From positions 1,364,001 through 1,428,000 of the forward strand of contig NZ_CP017141.1 in the NCBI RefSeq assembly GCF_001721645.1: a stretch of DNA of 64,000 nt, written 5' to 3'. Both the position numbers and the translations under genes were made by a program. The stretch comes from Pedobacter steynii. Lineage in GTDB: Bacteria > Bacteroidota > Bacteroidia > Sphingobacteriales > Sphingobacteriaceae. Shown here piece after piece: positions 8,352 to 16,806 of the stretch (position 1 is its first letter; every line of letters starts with the position of its first letter). Under the pieces are notes generated by a model. It did not search any database. It saw nothing but the letters and a program-made list of their open reading frames with translations, and was not told the DNA's origin.

Positions 8352-11300
8352 ATGCAAAATAAGCAAAAATCTTTAAAAGGAAACCTGCGCGTTGGATTGG
8401 GACTGTCATTACTGTTATTATTTATTAGCTCGCTTGCTTCGTATAATAGTATCAGGAACCTGATCCGGAGCGGCGAGACAGTACAACATAGTAATGAGGT
8501 GATCTCGGGTTTAGAAGAAGTCATTTCCACGCTGAAAGATGCAGAAACTGGTCAACGAGGATTCCTGCTGACAGATGACGAGACTTTTTTAGAACCTTAT
8601 AACGGAGCTAAGGAACGCTCAATAACCCTGTTGACAAATGTTGAAGCGCAGACAATTGATAATCCTGTTCAGCAGAAAAATATAAAAAAGCTGGAAGAGA
8701 TCATTAAAGAACGGTTAAAGATCCTGGAACAAACTATTACTGTTAAAAAGAGGGGGGGGAATGTTAGTGTTGCGGAGCTATTGAACGGCAAAAACTATAT
8801 GGATAGTGCCCGTTCGATCATTAAAAGCATGGAAATGGAAGAGAAACGGTTATTGGATGAGCGTACTGCGGATTTGAATAAAATAGCCGGATATACGCCA
8901 ATTCTGATCGTTTTTGCCGCCTTATTAGCGATATTGATTACCATTTTCTTCTATCGGAGGGTTTCTTCTGATTTCAACGAACGACTGAAACTGGAAGAGG
9001 AACTAAAAGATATCAATAAAGAAATTGAACGGAGAGTAAAAATGATCCGAGATCTTGCCGCACAAATTTCTAAGGGAGATTATCATGTGAGGTTGGATCA
9101 GGATCAGAAAGATGATCTTGGAAAAGTTGCCGTTTCGCTGAATGCTATGGCAGAATCTTTACAGTATTCTTTTGCACTCCTGGAAGATAAAGAGTGGTTG
9201 CAATCCGGTATCGCAAGTCTGAATGACCAGATGGTTGGGGAAAAAAGTATTCCTGAACTGGCAAATGATATTTTAGAAAGTATCGTTGAACGGACTCAGA
9301 GCCATGTTGCTGCTTTTTATCTTTTAGAGGAAGAGTGCTATCTGAGTCCTGTGGCAGGTTATGCATTGTTGGATTTTGAATCGAAAAACCGCCTGAAACT
9401 GGGTGAGGGGTTGGCCGGGCAGGTCTGGAAATCGGGAAAACAGATCCTGCTCAATGAGATTCCCGATGAAGAACTCACCATCAGCTATGCGGCAGGGAAT
9501 ACCAAACCACGTAATGTAGTTGCAGTACCCGTTTTTCGTAATGAAGAAGTGGTGGGCGTGATAGAACTAGGGTCTTTAAATACCTTTTCTCCGTTGCAGC
9601 TGGAATTTCTTCAGAACATTTCGGTCAATATTGGGATTGCAATTCATGTTTCCCAGAACCGGAAAAAATTACAGGAATTTCTGGAAGAAACTCAGGCACA
9701 AGCCGAGGAGCTGCAGGCGCAGCATAGTGAATTGGAGGGTTTAAATGCAGAACTGGAGGCACAAACTCAAAAAATCCAGACTTCTGAAGAGGAGTTAAGG
9801 GTGCAGCAGGAAGAATTACTGCAAAGCAACCAGGAGCTGGAAGAACGAACCAGCTTGCTGGAAGAGAAAAACCAGCTGATCCAGGAAAGAAACATGGACA
9901 TCCAGCATAAAGCAGAGCAGCTGGAACAAAGCACAAAATACAAATCGGAATTTCTGGCGAATATGTCTCATGAATTGAGAACACCCTTAAATTCGATTCT
10001 CTTGCTGTCTAAATTGATGTCGGATAATAAAGAACTGGACAAAGAATATATCGAATATGCAGATGTAATTCAGAGCTCAGGTCAGGGATTACTGGCGTTG
10101 ATTGATGAAATCCTTGATCTTTCCAAGATTGAAGCAGGGAAAATGAAATTAGAGTTTGCAGAAGTCAGTATGACTGAAGTCTCTACGGATATGCGCTCTT
10201 TGTTTTTACCTTTGGCAGAAGACAAAAAATTACAACTGATTGTAGAGACAGAGGAGAACCTTCCCAATATCCATACGGATAAAATGAGGCTGGAACAGGT
10301 GCTTAAAAATTTGCTTTCCAATGCGATTAAATTCACTGGCAAAGGAAAAGTAAGCCTGACGATCAGAAAGGATGATTCCAATAAATTTGTACTGTTTAAA
10401 GTAACTGATACAGGAATTGGCATTCCTGCCGATAAGCAAAACCTTATTTTTGAAGCCTTCCAACAGGCAGATGGTTCTACCCGCCGCAACTTTGGTGGTA
10501 CCGGACTAGGCTTGTCTATTAGCAGGGAATTGGCTAAACTTCTGGGAGGTGAGATTGAACTAAGCAGTAAAGAACATGTCGGTAGCGAATTTACCCTTAC
10601 CTTACCTATACATCAGTCGGACGCGATCAGCTCTGGTGTGGAAGAGGAGCTGATAAGTAAGGTTACTTATGTGGAGAAAGCAGTTGAAGAACCGGAGGAA
10701 CGGTTTACCGTTGATAAAATCCCTCAGGAAATTGAAGACGATAGGCATAAAATCCAGCCTGGAGATCAGGTTATCCTGATCATTGAAGACGATACGAATT
10801 TTGCTAAAACACTCTTGAGCTTCACCAGAAAGAGAAATTATAAAGGGATTGTGGCAGTCAGAGGTGATGTAGGGATTGAATTGGCAAATCTTTATAAGCC
10901 CCTCGCCATTCTCCTTGATATCCAATTGCCTGTTAAAGACGGTTGGCAGGTGATGGAAGAGTTGAAAGCAAACCCTGCTACCAGACCTATTCCAGTACAC
11001 ATTATGTCTTCTCTGGAAGTAAAGAAAGAAAGTCTGCTAAAAGGAGCTGTTGATTTTATCAATAAGCCTGTGGCCCTGGAACAGATGAAACAAATCTTTC
11101 AGAAATTGGAATATGCCTTGAGCAGATCTCCGAAGAAAGTATTGATTGTAGAAGAAAATAAACAGCATGCGGAAGCATTGAGTTACTTTTTGAGCAATTA
11201 TAACATCCAGACAGAGGTCGTCAATAATGTGGGGCAAAGTATTGGTGCGTTGCATAAAAAAGAGGTGGACTGCGTAATTCTGGATATGGGCATTCCGGAT

Positions 11301-11948
11301 AAGAATGCTTATGAAACTTTAGAAACGATTAAAAAAAGTGAAGGACTGGAAAACTTGCCCATTATTATTTTTACCGGTAAAAATTTATCTAAAGGAGAAG
11401 AGATCCGAATTAAACAGTATGCAGATTCTATCGTTGTAAAGACCGCACATTCCTATCAGCGAATCCTGGATGAAGCGGGGCTTTTCCTACACCTTGTGGA
11501 GGAAAAGCAGACGGAGATGAAATCTAAAAAACCGATTTCAGATAGGCTGGGAGGACTATATGAGGTCCTTAATAACAAGACCGTGCTAATTGCTGATGAT
11601 GACGTCCGGAATATTTTTTCTCTTACTAAAGCGCTCGAACAGCATAAAATGAAAGTGTTGGCAGCGACGGATGGAAAAGAGGCGCTCCAGATCCTTAAAG
11701 AAAACCCATTGGTAGATATTGTGCTCATGGATATGATGATGCCGGAGATGGACGGATATGAGAGTACAAGGGAGATTAGAAAGATAAATGCCTATAAACA
11801 ATTGCCTGTTTTAGCTGTTACAGCGAAAGCAATGATGGGAGACCGGGAAAAATGTATTGCCGCCGGAGCCTCTGATTACATTTCCAAACCTGTTGATATT
11901 GATCAGCTGATCTCCTTACTCAGAGTTTGGCTTTATGATAAAGTTTAA
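8352..11948 (+). CDS. CHASE3-HAMP-GAF hybrid histidine kinase with three receivers
   Basis: The protein has 1198 residues. In order: TM1 at about 14-34; CHASE3 periplasmic sensor (about 40-175, motif DAETGQRGFLLTDD); TM2 at about 178-200; HAMP; GAF at about 290-430; a long Glu/Gln-rich coiled coil (about 435-535); HisKA with His540 (ANMSHELRTPLNS); HATPase_c (LLSNAIKFT, DTGIGIP, GTGLGLSI); then receivers with phosphoacceptor Asp856, Asp978 and Asp1127. Receiver 2 has E-E-N where the metal-binding D-D pair is expected. The third receiver is closely similar to the next gene. The signal is unknown. It is probably the sensor hub of the CheR/CheB island. Confidence 0.93.
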   Translation: MQNKQKSLKGNLRVGLGLSLLLLFISSLASYNSIRNLIRSGETVQHSNEVISGLEEVISTLKDAETGQRGFLLTDDETFLEPYNGAKERSITLLTNVEAQTIDNPVQQKNIKKLEEIIKERLKILEQTITVKKRGGNVSVAELLNGKNYMDSARSIIKSMEMEEKRLLDERTADLNKIAGYTPILIVFAALLAILITIFFYRRVSSDFNERLKLEEELKDINKEIERRVKMIRDLAAQISKGDYHVRLDQDQKDDLGKVAVSLNAMAESLQYSFALLEDKEWLQSGIASLNDQMVGEKSIPELANDILESIVERTQSHVAAFYLLEEECYLSPVAGYALLDFESKNRLKLGEGLAGQVWKSGKQILLNEIPDEELTISYAAGNTKPRNVVAVPVFRNEEVVGVIELGSLNTFSPLQLEFLQNISVNIGIAIHVSQNRKKLQEFLEETQAQAEELQAQHSELEGLNAELEAQTQKIQTSEEELRVQQEELLQSNQELEERTSLLEEKNQLIQERNMDIQHKAEQLEQSTKYKSEFLANMSHELRTPLNSILLLSKLMSDNKELDKEYIEYADVIQSSGQGLLALIDEILDLSKIEAGKMKLEFAEVSMTEVSTDMRSLFLPLAEDKKLQLIVETEENLPNIHTDKMRLEQVLKNLLSNAIKFTGKGKVSLTIRKDDSNKFVLFKVTDTGIGIPADKQNLIFEAFQQADGSTRRNFGGTGLGLSISRELAKLLGGEIELSSKEHVGSEFTLTLPIHQSDAISSGVEEELISKVTYVEKAVEEPEERFTVDKIPQEIEDDRHKIQPGDQVILIIEDDTNFAKTLLSFTRKRNYKGIVAVRGDVGIELANLYKPLAILLDIQLPVKDGWQVMEELKANPATRPIPVHIMSSLEVKKESLLKGAVDFINKPVALEQMKQIFQKLEYALSRSPKKVLIVEENKQHAEALSYFLSNYNIQTEVVNNVGQSIGALHKKEVDCVILDMGIPDKNAYETLETIKKSEGLENLPIIIFTGKNLSKGEEIRIKQYADSIVVKTAHSYQRILDEAGLFLHLVEEKQTEMKSKKPISDRLGGLYEVLNNKTVLIADDDVRNIFSLTKALEQHKMKVLAATDGKEALQILKENPLVDIVLMDMMMPEMDGYESTREIRKINAYKQLPVLAVTAKAMMGDREKCIAAGASDYISKPVDIDQLISLLRVWLYDKV

Positions 11949-11976
11949 ATAGAATGCTCACCGTATTTTAAAATAT

Positions 11977-12345
11977 ATGGCCGATAATAAAATATTAATA
12001 GTTGACGACGATAACAGGAATATTTTTGCCCTGTCTGCAGTGCTAAAAGCAAAAGGATATAAATGCTTATCTGCCACTGGAGGAGAAGAAGGCCTTGATC
12101 TTTTAAAAAAAGAAAAGGGAATTGCTGTGGTATTAATGGACATGATGATGCCGGGAATGGATGGTTATCAGGCAATGGCCGAAATGAATGACCACCCGGA
12201 GTTGAAAGATATTCCGGTCATTGCTGTTACAGCGCAGGCAATGCTTGGCGACCGGGAGCGATGTATTAACGCCGGAGCGGTTGGCTATGTCTCTAAACCG
12301 ATAAATGTAGAGGAATTAACGAAACTGCTTACTCAGTATATCTAA
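11977..12345 (+). CDS. Single-domain response regulator
   Basis: This 122-residue receiver domain has no output domain. The acidic pocket is DDD (residues 10-12), the phosphoacceptor is Asp55 (VVLMDMMMPGMDGY), Thr is in AVTAQAM and Lys in SKPIN. It is strikingly like receiver 3 of the preceding hybrid kinase (shared NRNIF, LMDMMMP and GDRE segments), which suggests duplication. It may act as a phosphate shuttle or sink in the relay. It lies 28 bases after the kinase and 6 before cheR. Confidence 0.92.
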   Translation: MADNKILIVDDDNRNIFALSAVLKAKGYKCLSATGGEEGLDLLKKEKGIAVVLMDMMMPGMDGYQAMAEMNDHPELKDIPVIAVTAQAMLGDRERCINAGAVGYVSKPINVEELTKLLTQYI

Positions 12346-12351
12346 TCTGAT

Positions 12352-13176
12352 TTGGAATTACCCGTTATTAATGATGAACAAATTGAAATCCTGCTCTCAG
12401 ATCTTCTGGAGCAATATGGTTACGACTTTACCGGATATTCCAGAGCTTCTTTAAAAAGAAGAATCATTCGGCTTTATGCGCTGGATAAAGCCCTTAGTTT
12501 TGCGGAATTCAGGTATCAGGTTAATAATGACCCTGGTTATTTTAAACGATTTGTAGAACAGATTACGGTGAATGTGACGGAAATGTTTAGGGACCCTCAG
12601 TTCTTTAAAGCATTGAGAGAGATTGTTCTTCCAAAACTAGGTACTTATCCTTTTATCAGAATCTGGCTGGCAGGCTGCTCGACGGGCGAGGAGGCATATT
12701 CCATTTCCATTGTTTTAAAAGAGCTGAACCTGCTGCATAAATCACTGATTTATGCCACAGACTTAAACCCTGCAGTTTTGGAAAAAGCAGCACAGGGAAT
12801 GTTTGCTCTTGGGCAGATGAAACAGTATTCCGAAAATTATATTGCAGCAGGAGGGATAATGGATTTTTCTACGTACTATAGTGCCAATTATTCGCTTGCT
12901 AAATTTGATGAAGAGCTGAAGAGCAAAATTATCTTTTCTACACACAATCTGGTCTCGGACCATTCTTTTAATGAATTTCAGCTGATTCTTTGTCGTAACG
13001 TTCTGATTTATTTTGACAGAGATCTTCAAAATAATGTACTCGAGTTATTTGATCAGAGCCTGGAAGATCTTGGATATCTGGCCCTTGGTACAAAGGAAAC
13101 AATTGAATTTTCAGGCATTAATAAAAAGTATAAAAGGTTGCCAGCCAATAAAATATGGAGGAAAATTAGCTCATGA
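12352..13176 (+). CDS. cheR: CheR-type protein-glutamate methyltransferase
   Basis: The 274-residue CheR-type SAM-dependent methyltransferase has an N-terminal helical domain (YGYDFTGYSRASLKRRI, NVTEMFRDPQFF), SAM-binding motif I (WLAGCSTGEEAYSIS) and a late motif (LILCRNVLIYFD). CheR normally methylates glutamates of chemoreceptors. No receptor gene is here, so the target may be the coiled coil of the CHASE3 kinase. No ATG is in frame near the domain start; the TTG at 12352 is the likely start. The end overlaps cheB by 4 bases (ATGA). Confidence 0.88.
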   Translation: MELPVINDEQIEILLSDLLEQYGYDFTGYSRASLKRRIIRLYALDKALSFAEFRYQVNNDPGYFKRFVEQITVNVTEMFRDPQFFKALREIVLPKLGTYPFIRIWLAGCSTGEEAYSISIVLKELNLLHKSLIYATDLNPAVLEKAAQGMFALGQMKQYSENYIAAGGIMDFSTYYSANYSLAKFDEELKSKIIFSTHNLVSDHSFNEFQLILCRNVLIYFDRDLQNNVLELFDQSLEDLGYLALGTKETIEFSGINKKYKRLPANKIWRKISS

Positions 13177-13736
13177 GGAAATGTGAAGCATTTATTATTG
13201 GAGGATCAGCAGGAAGCCTGGACGTACTTTTAAAGGTGCTTCCTGATATTCGTCCTGATATTTCTTTTCCCATAATCATTGTGATTCACAGAAAACATGG
13301 TGCCGATTCCCTTTTGCCTGATCTTTTGTCATCCAGAACAAAACTCATTGTAAAAGAGGTGGATGAGAAAGAAAAAATTGTGGCGGGAACTATATATGTT
13401 GCCCCCTCAGATTACCACCTATTGGTAGAGATGGATCGCACATTTTCTTTGGATTACTCTGAAAAAGTAAACTATTCCAGGCCTGCAATAGATGTAACTT
13501 TTCAAACCGCTGCAGAAGCATATAAAAATAAACTGGTCTGTTTGCTGCTTTCGGGTTCAAATGCCGACGGAGTAAAAGGACTGAAGACGGTAAAAGCATG
13601 GGGAGGAGAGGCTGTAATTCAGGATCCTGAGTCTGCTCAGGTCGCCTATATGCCTGAACAGGCAAAGAAACATGTTGAAATAGATCGCATTTTACGCATA
13701 GAAGATGTTGCAGAATTTATAAATTTACTGCGATAG
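13173..13736 (+). CDS. cheB: CheB-type methylesterase domain protein
   Basis: This 187-residue stand-alone CheB catalytic domain lacks the usual N-terminal receiver. The catalytic triad can be placed: Ser12 in GGSAGS, His in VIHRKHGADSLL (about residue 34), and Asp in SGSNADGVKGL (about residue 130). It should remove methyl or amide groups from glutamate/glutamine side chains that CheR modifies. With no fused receiver, it may be regulated by one of the adjacent single-domain regulators. It is translationally coupled to cheR. Confidence 0.88.
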   Translation: MRKCEAFIIGGSAGSLDVLLKVLPDIRPDISFPIIIVIHRKHGADSLLPDLLSSRTKLIVKEVDEKEKIVAGTIYVAPSDYHLLVEMDRTFSLDYSEKVNYSRPAIDVTFQTAAEAYKNKLVCLLLSGSNADGVKGLKTVKAWGGEAVIQDPESAQVAYMPEQAKKHVEIDRILRIEDVAEFINLLR

Positions 13737-13753
13737 ATCATAAAAAAGAATAA

Positions 13754-14122
13754 ATGGGGAATTCAAAAAAGGTTTTTGTATTTGATGATAACGCGGATAT
13801 ATTGGAGTTATGTACAATTATTCTGGAAGATGCAGGATTTGAAGTTAAGACGTCATCGACTTCCAATCAGATTGTTGATCAGGTGATGGCCTGTATGCCG
13901 GATATCATCTTTATGGATAACTGGTTGCCTGATGTAGGCGGAATAGACGCCACCAGAGAATTGAAAGGACACCCGACCTTAAAAAACATTCCTGTAATTT
14001 ACTTTACGGCCAATAACGATGTAAAGTCATTGGCCGAACAGGCGGGCGCTGACGGGTATCTCTCAAAACCCTTTGATATCCAGGAGCTGGAAAATATCAT
14101 CAATAAGCACCTGGGAATATAG
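13754..14122 (+). CDS. Single-domain response regulator
   Basis: This 122-residue receiver-only protein has the acidic pair DD (residues 11-12), phosphoacceptor Asp55 (IIFMDNWLPDVGG), Thr in YFTANND and Lys in SKPFD. It is more diverged from the hybrid kinase receivers than the first single-domain regulator. It is the last gene of the signalling island and is nearly tail-to-tail with the outer-membrane protein gene, with three bases between them. Confidence 0.92.
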   Translation: MGNSKKVFVFDDNADILELCTIILEDAGFEVKTSSTSNQIVDQVMACMPDIIFMDNWLPDVGGIDATRELKGHPTLKNIPVIYFTANNDVKSLAEQAGADGYLSKPFDIQELENIINKHLGI

Positions 14123-14125
14123 TCT

Positions 14126-16564
14126 TTAATTTTTCATTCTACCCTTTTCTTCTTCTACACCTGTAGCTCTTCTTCTGGCCGGTTTAAGCTCATTCTTGCC
14201 AAATTTATAGGAGAAGGTTATTCTTGCTACACGGGTTTCATTTTTCTGGTTAAGCTGATAGCTTAGCCCCGGATAGGTACTTCCTAAGCGGGTAACCTGA
14301 GTATTAAACACGTCACTCAGCGCTAGCTTTATATTGATTTTTTTATCCATTAGTGATTTGCTCATGCCGATATCAAAGCTATGGCGCTCACCAATGGTTA
14401 AAGTCCCATATTCCAAAGGAGATTCATACCTGGCACTTAATTCTGCATTCAAATCTGGATTGATGATAAAAGTATGTTGTGACTTGATTACAAAAGAGGT
14501 TTTGGAAGTATTTAATGGTTTTCCAGCAAGGTCAGGAGTATTAAATTTTAAATGAAAAACGTTGAGATTGTTATTGGTTTGCCACCATTTAAAAATGTTG
14601 ACAGGTATATTAAGATTTGCTCCGTAAACGATGTTTTCGGCCAGGTTGGCATTGGTCTGAAAAAGCGCTTTTTTTTCTTCATTTGGCAAAAGGACTTCAG
14701 TAATCACATCTTTTACAAGGCTGTAATTCAAGCTAAGCGAATAACGTTTTAGGGTATAGTTAGCTTCAAAGTTGTGGGTATACTGCGGATTAAGAAAAGG
14801 ATTCCCCTGATTATAAGTGTATTGATCAAGATAATAGACAAACGGATTCAGGGCATCGTAACTTGGACGGTCTATTCTTCTACTATAGGATATGCCTATT
14901 GTCTGATCTTTTGTTAAAGTTTGGTTGATGAATACACTTGGAAAGAAATCCAGATAGGACCTTTTAGTAATTTTGTTTTCTGTAATCGAATTGCCCTTAG
15001 AATTGGTCTGTTCTGCTCTTAACCCCAACTGAATGCTGGTTGTTTTAAATTGCTTGCTCAGGTTAAAATAGGCAGCATTCACGTTTTCATCATAAATAAA
15101 CTGATTGCTACGTAGTGGGTCATTTTGCCACTGACTTTCTTTAAGCTCTTCAGCAATAAAGTTATTGTCGGTTTCTACAGCGCTGCTTTTTATCCCGGTT
15201 TCGAGCTTTAATGTTTTGCTGAGGGGTAAAGTATAATCTACTTTAAAAGCTTTAATGTCAATTCTGGAAGGGCTTTGGTTTCTTAAGAAACTGGTTGGCT
15301 TTAGTTCCCCGCCATTGGCGTATATAAACCGATTGATATAATTTGCATCATCACCTGAATGGTAGCGTGAATAATCCAGGTCAACGGTGATTTCCTGTCC
15401 GGAAGTATCCAGGACTGATTTGTAATTCAGGTTATAAGCGTAATTTTGATAGTCGCTTTTAATAAGGTTCCTGGCTAATACGGCTGAGTCTGGCTGGAGG
15501 AAAGAGCGGCCGATCCAGGTATTGTTATCCATCATATCATTTGATGTATTTGCATAACCGCTGAATAAAATGCCCAGGGTATTGTTCTTATTCAGGAAGA
15601 TATCCATTCCTGCTTTGAAATTGTTGCTGTTATTCTTTCGTACATCCCTGGAAGATTGTGCAAAATAAGTTTTTGCTGCCTCTTGCCCTGAAATACGATC
15701 GATGGTCATGGTTTGGTTTCTTTTGGTACCGCCAAAATTATAGTTCCCAAACAGATTTATCTTTTCTGATCTGTGGTTTAAGTTCAGGCTGGCATTTTCG
15801 TTTAGATTTTTACCATAGCCCAATGTTCCTGAAACGTTTCCATTGGTTCCGCCGTTTTTACTTTTTCTAGTCTTGATATTGATAATGCCGGAATTTCCTG
15901 ATGCCTCATATTTTGCAGATGGATTGGTGATAAGTTCAATGCTTTCTATTTGTGAGCTTTGCATGCTTCTCAACAGATTACTTACGTCTGCATTACTCAT
16001 ATAAGTTTGTTTTCCATCTATCTGAATCAGCACCCCTTGTTTGCCTTGCATAGAAATATTGTCATTCTGGTCTACGGTCACTCCAGGCGCTTTTTGCAGC
16101 ACTTCTAAAGCAGTGCTTCCGGTCATTAAGCTGCTGTTCTCTACATTCATGACCAATTTATCTGTTTTGCGTTCAAATAAAGGTCGTGCAGAGGTGATTT
16201 TTACTTCACTGAGGTCTTTGCTACCTGAGCTCAAACGGAGGTCCTGAAGCGTGATATTTATGTTTTTCGCATCTACTTTAAAAAGAGCACTTTTTGAAGT
16301 AGAATAACCCATGAGGGAAGATTTTATATAATAGTTTCCAGGATTTATCTGAAGAAAACGGAATTTTCCAAAAGCATCGGTAATTGCGGATTTTACAAGA
16401 GTGGAGTCCGCTTGATTAAACAAAGCCACTGTAGCGTAATCTAACGGCTTTTTCTGATCATCAGTTACCGCTCCGCTTATAGTGGCCTGAATAGTGTTAT
16501 CTTGTCCTAGAGCTACTCCTGATCCTATAAAAAGAAATAAAAGATTTAAATAAAGTGTTTTCAT
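14126..16564 (-). CDS. TonB-dependent-receptor-like outer membrane beta-barrel protein
   Basis: The protein has 812 residues. A signal peptide (MKTLYLNLLFLFIGSGVALG) is followed by a CarboxypepD_reg-like Ig domain (ATISGAVTDDQKKPLDYATV), a plug domain (EVLQKAPGVTVDQNDNISM, IELITNPSAKYEASG) and a long beta-barrel region of the OMP_b-brl_3 type. There is no SusD partner, so it is not a classic SusCD pair. Ligand unknown. The start at 16564 is chosen because the signal peptide begins there; a longer frame from 16624 would put 20 extra residues before it. Confidence 0.9.
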   Translation of the reverse strand: MKTLYLNLLFLFIGSGVALGQDNTIQATISGAVTDDQKKPLDYATVALFNQADSTLVKSAITDAFGKFRFLQINPGNYYIKSSLMGYSTSKSALFKVDAKNINITLQDLRLSSGSKDLSEVKITSARPLFERKTDKLVMNVENSSLMTGSTALEVLQKAPGVTVDQNDNISMQGKQGVLIQIDGKQTYMSNADVSNLLRSMQSSQIESIELITNPSAKYEASGNSGIINIKTRKSKNGGTNGNVSGTLGYGKNLNENASLNLNHRSEKINLFGNYNFGGTKRNQTMTIDRISGQEAAKTYFAQSSRDVRKNNSNNFKAGMDIFLNKNNTLGILFSGYANTSNDMMDNNTWIGRSFLQPDSAVLARNLIKSDYQNYAYNLNYKSVLDTSGQEITVDLDYSRYHSGDDANYINRFIYANGGELKPTSFLRNQSPSRIDIKAFKVDYTLPLSKTLKLETGIKSSAVETDNNFIAEELKESQWQNDPLRSNQFIYDENVNAAYFNLSKQFKTTSIQLGLRAEQTNSKGNSITENKITKRSYLDFFPSVFINQTLTKDQTIGISYSRRIDRPSYDALNPFVYYLDQYTYNQGNPFLNPQYTHNFEANYTLKRYSLSLNYSLVKDVITEVLLPNEEKKALFQTNANLAENIVYGANLNIPVNIFKWWQTNNNLNVFHLKFNTPDLAGKPLNTSKTSFVIKSQHTFIINPDLNAELSARYESPLEYGTLTIGERHSFDIGMSKSLMDKKINIKLALSDVFNTQVTRLGSTYPGLSYQLNQKNETRVARITFSYKFGKNELKPARRRATGVEEEKGRMKN

Positions 16565-16749
16565 GAGTTCTGGTTCAGTTAAGAAAGCACATGAAAATCC
16601 CAATAGTGTAAAATTACACATCAAATGACGAAGAAAAATCAGGTCTGTTTGAAAACGGATTGTTTCCAGTTGCTTTCAAGTATAAGACGATAGCAAAGTC
16701 TAAAGGTTACAATCAATTGGTGTTTTTGTAAAAATAAGGCTCAATATAG

Positions 16750-16790
16750 CAGAAAAGCCTCCGGTGATTTTAACACAGAAGGCTCCTTTA
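16750..16790 (-). terminator. Possible terminator of the M49-like peptidase gene
   Basis: On the minus strand AGCCT and AGGCT arms, flanked by A-rich and T-rich sides, form an imperfect stem just after the stop at 16807. The stem is short, so this is tentative. The remainder of 16565-16806 shows no gene. Confidence 0.4.
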
Positions 16791-16806
16791 AAAATGATAT
16801 CGGAAG

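Noticed and set aside
9145..9984. Long reverse-strand open frames under the hybrid kinase
   Set aside because: They lie wholly inside a gene with clear domains and have no domain character or start signal of their own.
13173..13736. CheB as a truncated pseudogene for lack of its receiver
   Set aside because: The catalytic domain is complete with Ser, His and Asp present and is coupled to cheR; a receiver-less form is a plausible natural variant.
16565..16624. Extended start for the outer-membrane beta-barrel protein
   Set aside because: It would place 20 residues before a clear signal peptide that begins at 16564.
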